64,000 nt of DNA from Symbiodinium natans (GCA_905221605.1 CAJNDS010001680.1:259501-323500), one strand, 5' to 3'; positions 56,749 to 64,000 are shown, numbered from the stretch's first letter. Notes: a model not told the origin generated them from the sequence alone. Translations and numbers: made by a program.

Positions 56749-56820
56749 ATGAGCTCCAACATGGTGTGGGCCCAAGCCCCTCTACAAGGGCTTCGGGTTT
56801 TTGGGGTTTGGGGGGTTTAG
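56749..56820 (+). CDS. Short ATG-initiated ORF
   Basis: MSSNMVWAQAPLQGLRVFGV then WGV and TAG in TTTAGGG. Upstream in frame GVARHLK. Low weight. Confidence 0.22.
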   Translation: MSSNMVWAQAPLQGLRVFGVWGV

Positions 56821-57245
56821 GGTTTAGGGTTTACGGTTTAGGGTTTAGGGTTTAGTCTTAGAAAAAAGTGTTTAGGGTTTAGGGTTTCGGGTTTAGGAAG
56901 TATTGCTTTCCTTCTTCTTGGTATGTTTAGGGTTGAGGGTGAAAAGGGTATATCTGCCTTAAGGAGGCCTCCTTCCCCCCTCCCCCCTCAGTTCCAAGTA
57001 GAGTTAGAAGGGCTCTAACACAGGTTATAAGTGTCAGAACTTGTTCCTTTATATACCTACAGTTAAGTTAGCAGAGCAAGGGGTCCTTCAAGGCCTTCCT
57101 TGTACTTCCTAGGCTTTGCACGCAAGGGCTTAGGGCTCTGGCGCTCTAAGGAAAGATTCTTTCTTTTCCAGCATAGCTAAGCTGCAAGCTGAAGCCTAAA
57201 CCCTCTAAACCATAAACCCTGAACCCAGAAACCCGGCACCCTAAA

Positions 57246-57362
57246 CCTTAAGGCCAAAGTGCCTCGTCGCACAACCCTGAGCTTGCAAGCTCAAGCCCAA
57301 GCCCAGAGCCCCAAAGTGCAAACCCAGAGCGCTACTTGCCTCTGTAACTCAAAGGGTTCGCT
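57246..57362 (+). CDS. Coding-like fragment abutting F1
   Basis: LKAKVPRRTTLSLQAQAQAQ and SPKVQTQSATCLCNSKGS, 39 codons. A CAAGCC hexamer repeat encodes the QA run. It ends at the F1 terminus. No family recognised. Confidence 0.33.
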
Positions 57363-57498
57363 TGGAGGTTCATGGGTGGGGGGGGGTTATGAGTAGGGTA
57401 ACCATAGCTACAACTGGTTATAACCTTATTGAGGGTACTTAGTAACCTAAACCCTAAACCCTAAACCCTACTTATAGCCACCCATGAACCTTCAAGCA
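57362..57498. mobile_element. F1 fold-back element with array in right half
   Basis: CTTGGAGGTTCATGGGTGGG and CCACCCATGAACCTTCAAG form the ends. The usual AACCCTACTTATA of the right arm is expanded to CCTAAA plus three heptamers (57445-57470). Confidence 0.82.
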
Positions 57499-57672
57499 GC
57501 CCTAAACCCCAAACCCCTTCCGACGACCTCGACTGCAGGGGTTTAGGGTTTAGGGTTTAGGGTTTAGGGTTTAGGGGATCGCAGGTTTTGGGTTTACACT
57601 GCTTCTCAGTTTCCCTTCTGAACACTTGTGAGGAACCCCGAAGCATGCTTCCGGACAAGCCAAGCAACTTAC

Positions 57673-57859
57673 CTTTTATTGCGCGCTTGGCTGAGGTTGT
57701 GCACGCGGGCAGTCCGCAGAACCAGACAGGCGCGGTTCTCGTGAACTCATGCTGATCGTGTTCGGCCGCAGAGATACATGCTGGAGGAGGTTTTCTGTTC
57801 TTTGTCGTGTCTCGCATGTCTATTTGCAAGCTTGCACTAACATGTGCGGGGTCTGCCAT
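57673..57859 (-). CDS. Minus-strand first-exon candidate with donor
   Basis: ATG at 57859 opens MADPAHVSASLQIDMRDTTK, NRKPPPACISAAEHDQHEFT and VWFCGLPACTTSAKRAIK, followed directly by GTAAGT. About 62 codons with a clean start and a consensus donor, rare in this window. Beyond the donor the frame stays open to an array at 57575. No family recognised. Confidence 0.45.
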
Positions 57860-57989
57860 GAGTTCCGTCTCACCCTATATAGGTCCATGTACCTAAATCG
57901 GGAGTACTTGGGCCTTAAAGGACCTCTTATGTAGGGACTTGTGATTGCATCGGTGGCGCGGTCGTGCGTAAATCCGCACAGACACGCGA

Positions 57990-58150
57990 AGACGCGAAGA
58001 CACGCGAAGACGAGCGAAGACGAGCGAAGACGAGCGAAGACGAGCGAAGACGAGCGAAGACGAGCGAAGACGAGCGAAGACGAGCGAAGGCGAGCGAAGA
58101 CGAGCGAAGACGAGCGAAGACGCGCGAAGACGCGCGAAGACGAGAGAAGA
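57990..58150 (+). repeat. 12-bp repeat array GAAGACGAGCGA
   Basis: About 13 units with single-base variants. Being a multiple of three, it gives long ORFs (DERRRAKTSE) that are probably spurious. It passes into a CGCTCGGCGT array to 58270. Confidence 0.93.
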
Positions 58151-58356
58151 CGAGCGGCGACGCTCGGCGTCGCTCGGCGTCGCTCAGTCGCTCAGCGTCG
58201 CTCGGCGGCGCTCGGCGGCGCTCGGCGTCGCTCGGCGCTCGGCGTCGCTCAGCGCTCGGCGCTTCGTGGCGCTCGACGGGCGTGTTTCAAGCGAAGACAC
58301 GCGAAGATGAGCGACCACTCGAAGCCGATCAAAGACACCCAAAAACACACCGCTTT

Positions 58357-58685
58357 AATCCGAGCACCTGTTTAATTGGGGGCCCCCCCCCCTCCCGCCG
58401 CAATACGAAAGGCAAGGTTCCGCAATAGTTGGACCATGGCCCTGTGTTGATTCTCTATTAAAAAGCAATAGGCTGCAGATCCCCGAGGTGCTGTAGCTTC
58501 ACAGCTCAGCAAGCAAAACAAGAAGCCTGCCGACAGATTTTGGAAACCCCCCGAAAAGATTTTCTTTAAATGTGGTGGGTTTTCCCCATACGAAACCCCC
58601 CTAATGGAAAGTAGTCTTCCGGCGGGCTTCCGGACAAAAAAAACTCTTTAAATGTGGGGGTATTAATTAAACAGGTGCTCGGATT
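58357..58685. mobile_element. Segment bounded by perfect 21-bp inverted repeat
   Basis: AATCCGAGCACCTGTTTAAT (58357) and its reverse complement ending at 58685 are identical over 21 bp. The interior contains two CTTTAAATGTGG(T/G)GG segments and a C-run. It sits between related CG-rich 12-bp arrays. Confidence 0.8.
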
Positions 58686-58948
58686 GCTTTAGTACCTTTG
58701 ACTTCCTCGGCATATCTCGGTGTCACTTATCTTCGCTCGGCGTCGTGTTGCGTCGCTCCGCGTCGCGCTGTGAGCTCTTCTGCTAGAATAGGCTTGCGAT
58801 GGCTTGGGGATTATATGAGCGACCACTTTTATTACGTTGTAGGAGGTTTCTTGTGGTGGAGATAAAATCCACGTTCGTGCCTAAAACCTCGTAGAGCGAT
58901 AGGCCCCCCCCCCCCCCCCCCAAAAAAAAAAAAGCGATACCCTCAATC

Positions 58949-59143
58949 TTGAATCTAGAAGTCGTTCTGCAGCAATGTCATGATTTCGTGGTTGGGTCTG
59001 ATTCCAACGCGATACTCAAAGCGATACCCCTACGATACCCATATGGCCACCCGAAGAGCTGGGTAAAAACCCTGGCCCACGTTGAGGGCTCGAAGTTTAG
59101 GATTTGGATTTCTGATTCGAGCAGCGAGAGCTCCAACTCCTAG
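58949..59143 (+). CDS. ORF of 64 codons, unknown
   Basis: NLEVVLQQCHDFVVGSDSNA, ILKAIPLRYPYGHPKSWVKT and a serine-rich end (DSSSESSNS). GCGATACC repeats occur in and around it. No ATG at the start. No family recognised. Confidence 0.36.
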   Translation: MNLEVVLQQCHDFVVGSDSNAILKAIPLRYPYGHPKSWVKTLAHVEGSKFRIWISDSSSESSNS

Positions 59144-59203
59144 AAAAGAAGCACTCTCACTCTTTACTCTACAGGTCCTAAAGAAAGGAACGGGTTTAGG
59201 AAT

Positions 59204-59404
59204 TCAGGTGTATTTAGGGGAGGGTTCCAGGTTTAGGATCTCATAAGCAGTAAAGCGATAGGTTTTCGCAGTAGCATTGAGCCAAAGTCCCAGAAGCGAT
59301 AAGGCCCCCCCCAAAACTGATACCCCACGAATTTTAAATTCGTATTTACATAAGATTTTTTGCGGCTGCTCATATAGGTTTCGGGCCTTCAACATCCATC
59401 CCAC
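59204..59404 (-). CDS. Minus-strand ATG-initiated ORF, 66 codons
   Basis: MGWMLKARNLYEQPQKILCK, then GVSVLGGALSLLGLWLNATA, a possible membrane segment, then TYRFTAYEILNLEPSPKYT. The C-run at 59304 encodes the GG. No family recognised. Confidence 0.35.
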   Translation of the reverse strand: MGWMLKARNLYEQPQKILCKYEFKIRGVSVLGGALSLLGLWLNATAKTYRFTAYEILNLEPSPKYT

Positions 59405-59639
59405 AGGACCGCTACTTCTTGCGGAGGGGGGGCGGGGGGGGGGTTGAGGACTTCATGTTTCTTATAGCAAAGCACCAGTTGTAAGTTACTCTGGGTCTAG
59501 AGGGTTAGCCCCTATACCCTAACCCTTAACCCTAAACTCTACACTCTTCTTCACCCTAAACCCTACACCCAGCGAGTGGCCCGACTGAGTCAGCTATACG
59601 CGGGCGGCAAAAGAACCCTAAACCCTACAAGGTCCCTTG

Positions 59640-59830
59640 GCTTCACTCGGCGTCGCTCGTCTTCACTCGGCGCTCGGCGTCGCTCGTCTTCGCTCGGCGC
59701 TCGGCGTCGCTCGTCTTCGCTCGGCGCTCGGCGTCGCTCGTCTTAGCTCGGCGCTCGGCGTCGCTCGGCGTCGCTCGGCGCTCGGCGTCGCTCGGCGTCG
59801 CTCGGCGTCGGCCTCGCTCGGCGTCGCTCA
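59640..59830 (+). repeat. CG-rich array GTCGCTCGTCTTCGCTCGGC
   Basis: Units of TCGCTCGGCG and TCGTCTTCGC, the reverse complement of the CGAGCGAAGA array at 57990. Open frames on both strands are repeat artefacts. Confidence 0.92.
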
Positions 59831-59940
59831 GCGGGAGCGTTTTTACGACCATGCTGACGCCACGCTCTTGTGCTTGTGGGCCCAAGTACATAATAATGTG
59901 GCATATGGACCCTTAGGGTCATGCTCGAGGGCTTACCCTA

Positions 59941-60018
59941 AACCTCGAAGTGGAGCTGTTGCAGCGAGTGCTTGCAGAAACCCTCGAAGAACATGCGCTC
60001 AGAGCCGGGCTGGTTTAG
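59941..60018 (+). CDS. Helix-like fragment between facing arrays
   Basis: NLEVELLQRVLAETLEEHAL then RAGLV and TAG in TTTAGGG. Strong heptad-like hydrophobic spacing (L, L, V, L, L, L). No family recognised. Confidence 0.4.
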   Translation, partial: NLEVELLQRVLAETLEEHALRAGLV

Positions 60019-60090
60019 GGCTTAGGGTTTAGGGTTTAGGGTTTGGGGTTTAGGGTTTCGGGTTTCGAGTTTTCGTTCGTTCTTGCCCAG

Positions 60091-60144
60091 ATAGTCACTG
60101 TTAATCACAGCAAGGCGCCCTTCAGACAAGGAAGTTGTACCTGA
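60091..60144 (+). CDS. Short exon-like fragment with acceptor
   Basis: TTCGTTCGTTCTTGCCCAG precedes IVTVNHSKAPFRQGSCT and TGA. Good acceptor context. Too short to classify. Confidence 0.3.
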   Translation: MVTVNHSKAPFRQGSCT

Positions 60145-60188
60145 AAAGTTGCATGGCGGGCGCCTACAGCAACCACTAATTCCTTGCC

Positions 60189-60548
60189 TCACTTGCCCCA
60201 CTTGGTGGGGCCAGGGAGCACAGTCTCCCCACCCCCTCCCTCTAACCTTCCCCCTCTCCCCTTCCTTCTCCCAGCCACTACTGTGTTCGATTTGTTGTTC
60301 ACTTCGTCAGCCCGTTCCCTTCGAACCCTCTTGAATGAATCGGTCCACTTTAGACTTCTTTGAATTTGGGTAGGGAGAGCAGGGTCGGCCGAGGGTTCAG
60401 GAAGAAGTGGGGCGAGTGAGGCCAGCGGGCCCGGAGCGGCAAGTGGGGCAAGCGGGGCAAGTGGCAGAAAGCAGTTAGCAGTGCAGGTTTTGCACACCTT
60501 CTGAAGAGTTGGGTTAATTATCGCTTGCTTAAGGTATTCTCTTAGCAA
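60189..60548 (-). CDS. Minus-strand ORF of about 119 codons
   Basis: LREYLKQAIINPTLQKVCKT, then an alanine-proline-leucine stretch from a CCACTTGCCC repeat, then RSLKWTDSFKRVRRERADEV and a basic, glycine-rich end. No heptamer in or near it. Start codon uncertain (TTG or upstream exon). No family recognised, but among the most gene-like frames. Confidence 0.42.
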   Translation of the reverse strand: MLREYLKQAIINPTLQKVCKTCTANCFLPLAPLAPLAAPGPLASLAPLLPEPSADPALPTQIQRSLKWTDSFKRVRRERADEVNNKSNTVVAGRRKGRGGRLEGGGGETVLPGPTKWGK

Positions 60549-60739
60549 CGCGCTCTAGCTTGCCTGGGTTGAAGGATGAGGAGTGGCGGACTAAGTATAC
60601 TAAACCGAAGCTTTCACACTTCGCGCGAGAAGGTCTGAGCTTCTTGCGTGAGGAGCGCTGTGCCCGGCACTTGGCACACCGGGCGCTGGGGTTCCTATTT
60701 CCGTACTGTTGGTCAGAAGGGGATGACGGAATATGCTGA
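60530..60739 (+). CDS. ORF of 69 codons, array-free
   Basis: TRSSLPGLKDEEWRTKYTKP, KLSHFAREGLSFLREERCAR and HLAHRALGFLFPYCWSEGDD. No ATG at the start. Charged and aromatic, helix-like. It is divergent from the minus-strand ORF at 60548 and followed by another plus-strand frame at 60751. No family recognised. Confidence 0.4.
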
Positions 60740-60750
60740 TACTAGCATGA

Positions 60751-61014
60751 GCAACCATAATAACAGAAGCAAGGCTTGCAACATACCCGTTTATTGGTAG
60801 TATTGGTTTTTTTAAAGGTGAGCTTTACTTACCCTTATTCAAAGAGAGTGAGCGCTCTGGGGCCCCTCGTTTTTGTAACCCTTCTCGTGCTGTTTTTCCC
60901 ACTGCATACCTTGCTGCTTTAAAGGGAATGAGCTTTGGGCAGGGGTTCGGGCTGTCGGGTTTGCAAGACCGGGCAGTTGATTGTCAAGCCGTGCCACGCG
61001 AAATCATCGTATGA
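60751..61014 (+). CDS. ORF of 87 codons, array-free
   Basis: ATIITEARLATYPFIGSIGF, FKGELYLPLFKESERSGAPR and FPTAYLAALKGMSFGQGFGL. First ATG only at the end (MSFGQ). The overlapping frame 60935-61180 is the alternative for the second half. No family recognised. Confidence 0.36.
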   Translation, partial: ATIITEARLATYPFIGSIGFFKGELYLPLFKESERSGAPRFCNPSRAVFPTAYLAALKGMSFGQGFGLSGLQDRAVDCQAVPREIIV

Positions 61015-61180
61015 AGAGCCCGGCAAACTTGACTTGTGCCCCCCAAATAAAGCATGTGCAGCATTAGACATTAGACCCCAGAAGACCTTCAGAGTTGGGG
61101 ATCTCGAACTGAAATTAGAGCAACTTCTAGACTGGGTTGAGGGGCTAATAAGTTTCAGTAAAAAAGGGTCCAGGGTTTAG
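60935..61180 (+). CDS. ORF of 81 codons, cysteine-rich start
   Basis: GSGCRVCKTGQLIVKPCHAK, PGKLDLCPPNKACAALDIRP and VGDLELKLEQLLDWVEGLIS. The CxxC and later cysteines suggest metal binding and the end is an amphipathic helix. It overlaps 60751-61014 in another frame. No family recognised. Confidence 0.38.
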   Translation: MGRGSGCRVCKTGQLIVKPCHAKSSYEEPGKLDLCPPNKACAALDIRPQKTFRVGDLELKLEQLLDWVEGLISFSKKGSRV

Positions 61181-61622
61181 GTTAGGGCCACCTGGTGGGA
61201 TGTGTGCCGACAGCCAACAAGTCTACACTGTACACGAAAGACCTCGAACGTCCATTTACACCTCCTGGATCCTACCTGGTAACATGGACTGCCCCTCTGA
61301 TCGTGGCCTGATCTACATGTTGAGCCAGCAGAGTCCTGTAAACCCTAAACCCTAAACGCCAAACCCTAAACCCTAAGCCCCAAACCCTAAACCCTAAACC
61401 CTAAACATAGTGCTGCCCGGTTCAGAGGTGCTTACAAGGACGCCCCTCACCCCCTCTTACGAAGAACCACTAAGGCGTAAGCATTCACGGTGGGTTTTAG
61501 GGTTTAGGGTTCAGGGTTTAATACCTCGACCCCTTGCTTTCAGGGTACCCAGGATGACATGATGTGTGGGGAACTGACCATGTCGCCCCCCCGCAACGAA
61601 CAACCCAATTCTTCAGTTAGCT

Positions 61623-61731
61623 TTGGGATGTTCCCCCTTATACTGACAGTCCGCAAAAAGGATTATTATACTACCCCCCCCCCCCCCCCTATAGTCCCTA
61701 TTAAGGTCTGTTAGTATAAGTGGGATCCCAA
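61623..61731. mobile_element. F2 fold-back element with perfect 8-bp duplication
   Basis: TTGGGATGTTCCCCCTTATA and TATAAGTGGGATCCCAA are inverted ends. AGTTAGCT flanks both sides (61615-61622 and 61732-61739). Confidence 0.92.
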
Positions 61732-62313
61732 AGTTAGCTCATGGTCGCGGGCGATTGCTTGAGGTCTACACACGGGCACCATCTCATGCGCCCAGGGACC
61801 CAGGATGCGTGTGTCGGTTTGGGGGGTTGCCCTTGCTTATTGGGATGAAGGAGTGGACCCAAAACCCTAAACCATAAGCCCTACACCCTATAAACCTTAA
61901 ACCCTAAACCCAGTTCATCATAGGGAGCCTTCTCAAGTTTGAGCTGCATTCCAGAATTGAGGGAAGTAGTGGGCTCCCCTAGATGCCCGGCCGAACTGAG
62001 GCCAAATGATCCCCTCCCCTTCCCCTCCAGCTGAGGGGTTGAGGGTTTACGGTTTAGGATTTAGGGTTTAGGGTCTAGGCTTAAGGGAAGCTCCCAATGA
62101 TCCCCTAAGCTGCGCGGGCATGTGGCCAAACGGGCGAGGAAGAATTTTAGAGAAGCAACCCCTAAGCCAACCTTATTTTATAGACCCCAAGCCCTTAAGC
62201 CCTAGACAACAGCTGAAAAAGCCCTCAACCTTCCTTATCCCGCAAAACAAGAATTCACAAAAGGTCCAAGTACGTTTATGGGGAGTTACTTTGGGCCCCA
62301 TAGTCGTTTCCGC

Positions 62314-62420
62314 TTGCAGGTTCATGGGTAGTTACAAGGGGGCCTAGAAGTAGGCCAACTATCATCACAACTGAACCTAGGGCCTGTAACCCTGCTTAGA
62401 ATTGCCCATGAACCTTCAAC
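62314..62420. mobile_element. F1 fold-back element
   Basis: CTTGCAGGTTCATGGGTAGTT and TTGCCCATGAACCTTCAACTTAG form the ends. Confidence 0.78.
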
Positions 62421-62587
62421 TTAGTAGTAGAGTAGGTAACTTTAGCCTTTTTGGGGTATCCTAATCTCTAGAAACTCCCAAAGGTTACTGGACAACTAAG
62501 TCAAGTGAGGGTTGAGGGAAGAGAGGGCTCCGCCAAGTGACTTAAGCCCAAGGTGGGCAAGCACGACAAAAGCCGGGGTTTCCAGTA

Positions 62588-62695
62588 GTTGTCCATCCCT
62601 AAACCCTAAACCCTAAACCCCTAACCCTAAACCCTAAACCCTAAACCCTAAACCCTAAACTCCCGACACCAAACCCCTAACCCTAAACCCTACAC
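62588..62695 (-). repeat. Telomere-type array (CCCTAAA)
   Basis: About 13 units in two blocks separated by CTCCCGACACCAAA. Confidence 0.93.
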
Positions 62696-62762
62696 CCTAG
62701 TCATTTCATCCCTGAACTCTCCCCAGGCCCTTAGAGCCCACAGTCTAAACTCCTGAACCGCT

Positions 62763-62993
62763 ACTTGAAGGTTCATGTGTAGTAGGGTTATAAGTACACC
62801 AGTTGCAAAATGAGGTCATAGCCCCTGACAATGAAAGTTGCATTACTTGTATCTAGGACGTAGGACCCACAGTAGGCCCTTATTCCCTCCAGCCCCAAAC
62901 CCTAGACCCTAAAGCCTAAACCCTAAACCCTAATTTTCTTAGATTTCTCTTGGGTCGAGTGTAACCGTAGCTTACCCGTGAACCTCCAAGTAG
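62763..62993. mobile_element. F1 fold-back element with array insertion
   Basis: TACTTGAAGGTTCATGTGTAG and CTTACCCGTGAACCTCCAAGTAG form the ends. The element is about 230 bp instead of about 115 and contains CCCTAAA-type units at about 62895-62932. Confidence 0.65.
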
Positions 62994-63234
62994 GCTGGGG
63001 AGACCAGGCCTAGCTGTCACGACGGACGCGTCTATGAGGTGGGGACCCTAAACCCTAAGGTTTAGGGTTTTTGGCTTCTGGGTTTTGGGATGATCCCGAA
63101 GAGACCTTGGTGTTGACCCCTGAGTCATTGCAAGGGGCCTTTGCGGCTTTGCAGTCGAGGCCTTCCAGGTTTAGGGACTTGGAAGTCTACTGCATAAAAA
63201 TCCCTGAACCCTGAACCCTAAACCCTACATTAGC

Positions 63235-63338
63235 TCAACCCTAAACCCTAAAACCCTAAAACCCTAAAACCCTAAAACCCTAAAACCCTAAAACCCTAAA
63301 ACCCTAAAACCCTAAACCCTAAACCCTAAACCCTAAAT
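63235..63338 (-). repeat. Array of CCCTAAAA octamers
   Basis: CCCTAAA, then about nine CCCTAAAA octamers, then CCCTAAA. Mirrors the TTTTAGGG array at 21330. Confidence 0.95.
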
Positions 63339-63602
63339 GAACCTGAAACGGATCTTCTGGGAGACACCCAGGTATCGAAGCATCCCGTCCGTGATTTTCG
63401 ATCTCCTCAGCCCCAGATGCAACGGAAGGACCCGAAACCCTACTACCCGGGGACCCTAATCCCTATACGGGGGGCGACCGAAGGGGGACAGGGAACAAAA
63501 CAGTCAACCCCAACAGAAACCCTTGATTCCCCTGGAACAACCAACAACAAACCAACCCAAAACCCAGAGTTCTTTTTTGCTACAGGGCGCATGGCCCAGG
63601 TT

Positions 63603-63617
63603 CTTGAGCCAAAATGG
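63603..63617 (-). other. Possible relict spliced-leader sequence
   Basis: On the minus strand this reads CCATTTTGGCTCAAG, identical to the last 15 nt of the dinoflagellate spliced leader as I recall it. The 5' part of the leader is not conserved here. A 15-nt match by chance in 128 kb of strand is unlikely (about 1 in 10,000). Such relicts arise when trans-spliced mRNA is copied back into the genome. Confidence 0.45.
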
Positions 63618-63892
63618 TTTGCGGGTATTTAACCCTTTCAACCTATACAATGCAACCTCCGCACTCCCCCTGTCCTGAGGTTCCCTCAGGACACCCTTGG
63701 AGGTGCAGGGTCCCTTCCATTTTAACCAAAAACTGTCTTTGTAACAGCAACCAACATATGTTTAACGTCCAATAGACGGGCCGTAGCCATTAACTTGCAA
63801 ACCATGGTTTAACGTCTTTCCAGGACGAACTTCCAGCGCATTGGCCGAATTCTTTTAACCATTGAGGATCTCTTCACCTCGCATTTAAAAGT

Positions 63893-64000
63893 CTACGTTC
63901 CAGTGATCTGTTCCTCACCAAGGAACTCAGCGTTCACCACCCAGCTCTTTTTGACACAATGCTTACAAAGCGTCTTGGCCCTGGGCTGTGAATAGCGCAG
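63893..64000 (-). CDS. Minus-strand coding-like fragment at window edge
   Basis: The frame enters from beyond the window: LRYSQPRAKTLCKHCVKKSW and VVNAEFLGEEQITGT, then TAG. CKHC could be half of a zinc site. The last 360 bp of the window lack heptamers, so a more ordinary gene region may start here. Partial. Confidence 0.4.
   Translation of the reverse strand: MRYSQPRAKTLCKHCVKKSWVVNAEFLGEEQITGT

Noticed and set aside
57941-58428. ORFs of 144 and 154 codons with DERRRAKTSE repeats, and 59637-60032 with GVARLRSAL repeats
   Set aside because: They are translations of CG-rich 10-12 bp arrays and appear in more than one frame.
1-64000. CRISPR array, because of many regularly repeated short units
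   Set aside because: Units are 7-9 bp in direct tandem without unique spacers of constant length, and the DNA is eukaryotic in character.
1-64000. True chromosome end or subtelomere
   Set aside because: Arrays face both directions and are spread evenly, none continues to a window edge, and unique sequence lies beyond each.

Overview
This window looks like eukaryotic nuclear DNA from an alveolate microalga, most likely a dinoflagellate. The main evidence is the plant/alveolate-type telomere heptamer (TTTAGGG/CCCTAAA), scattered through the whole window in both orientations at several dozen separate places. There are no rRNA genes, tRNAs, operons or long bacterial-style ORFs. A 15-nt stretch at 63603-63617 matches, on the minus strand, the 3' part of the conserved dinoflagellate spliced leader as I recall it. 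A chromerid or another TTTAGGG alga is not excluded. No gene could be assigned to a named family.

The DNA has three interleaved layers. (1) Interstitial telomere-type arrays run from 2 to about 60 units, many carrying locally homogenised variants (CCCTTAA, CCCTAAG, CCCTAAAA, CCCTATAAA, CCCTCTAAA). (2) At least ten families of short fold-back (MITE-like) elements, called F1-F10 and F13 here, are about 70-180 bp long with inverted ends. F1 (ends near GGTTCATGGGTAG) has more than 20 copies. F2 (ends TTGGGATG) shows 8-bp target duplications. (3) Short, often GC-rich, coding-like fragments of 20-120 codons lie on both strands. Several have a pyrimidine tract plus AG on one side or a GTAAGT-type donor, and many end exactly where an array or fold-back begins.

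Region by region: 0-8 kb has arrays, F1, F3 and F6 copies and fragments at 3.4, 5.0, 5.4 and 6.8 kb. 8-9 kb has a TTCGtCGAA minisatellite, a 42-bp tandem repeat and a strong hairpin. 11-12.1 kb has a two-strand fragment cluster and an F5 element split by an array. 15-17.5 kb has F6 and F10 elements and a coding-like exon interrupted by an 828-bp element. 20-21.5 kb has an inverted exon duplication and an octamer array. 26-33 kb alternates arrays, F1 copies and fragments. 35.6-36.8 kb has GA-rich and 66-bp repeats and a GC-rich block between 14-bp direct repeats. 37-54 kb is the densest in fragments. 55-57 kb has AT-rich repeats and the longest array. 58-60 kb has 12-bp arrays around a perfect 21-bp inverted repeat. 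60.1-61.2 kb is nearly array-free and is the most gene-like stretch.

Caution: ORF lengths here are about what random sequence of this base composition would give, and several segments read plausibly in two frames or on both strands. CDS entries are therefore candidates, ranked by codon pattern, splice-like borders and ATG context. The strongest observations concern the arrays: several sit inside fold-back elements of which other copies in this window lack the array, which makes the arrays secondary insertions or expansions.
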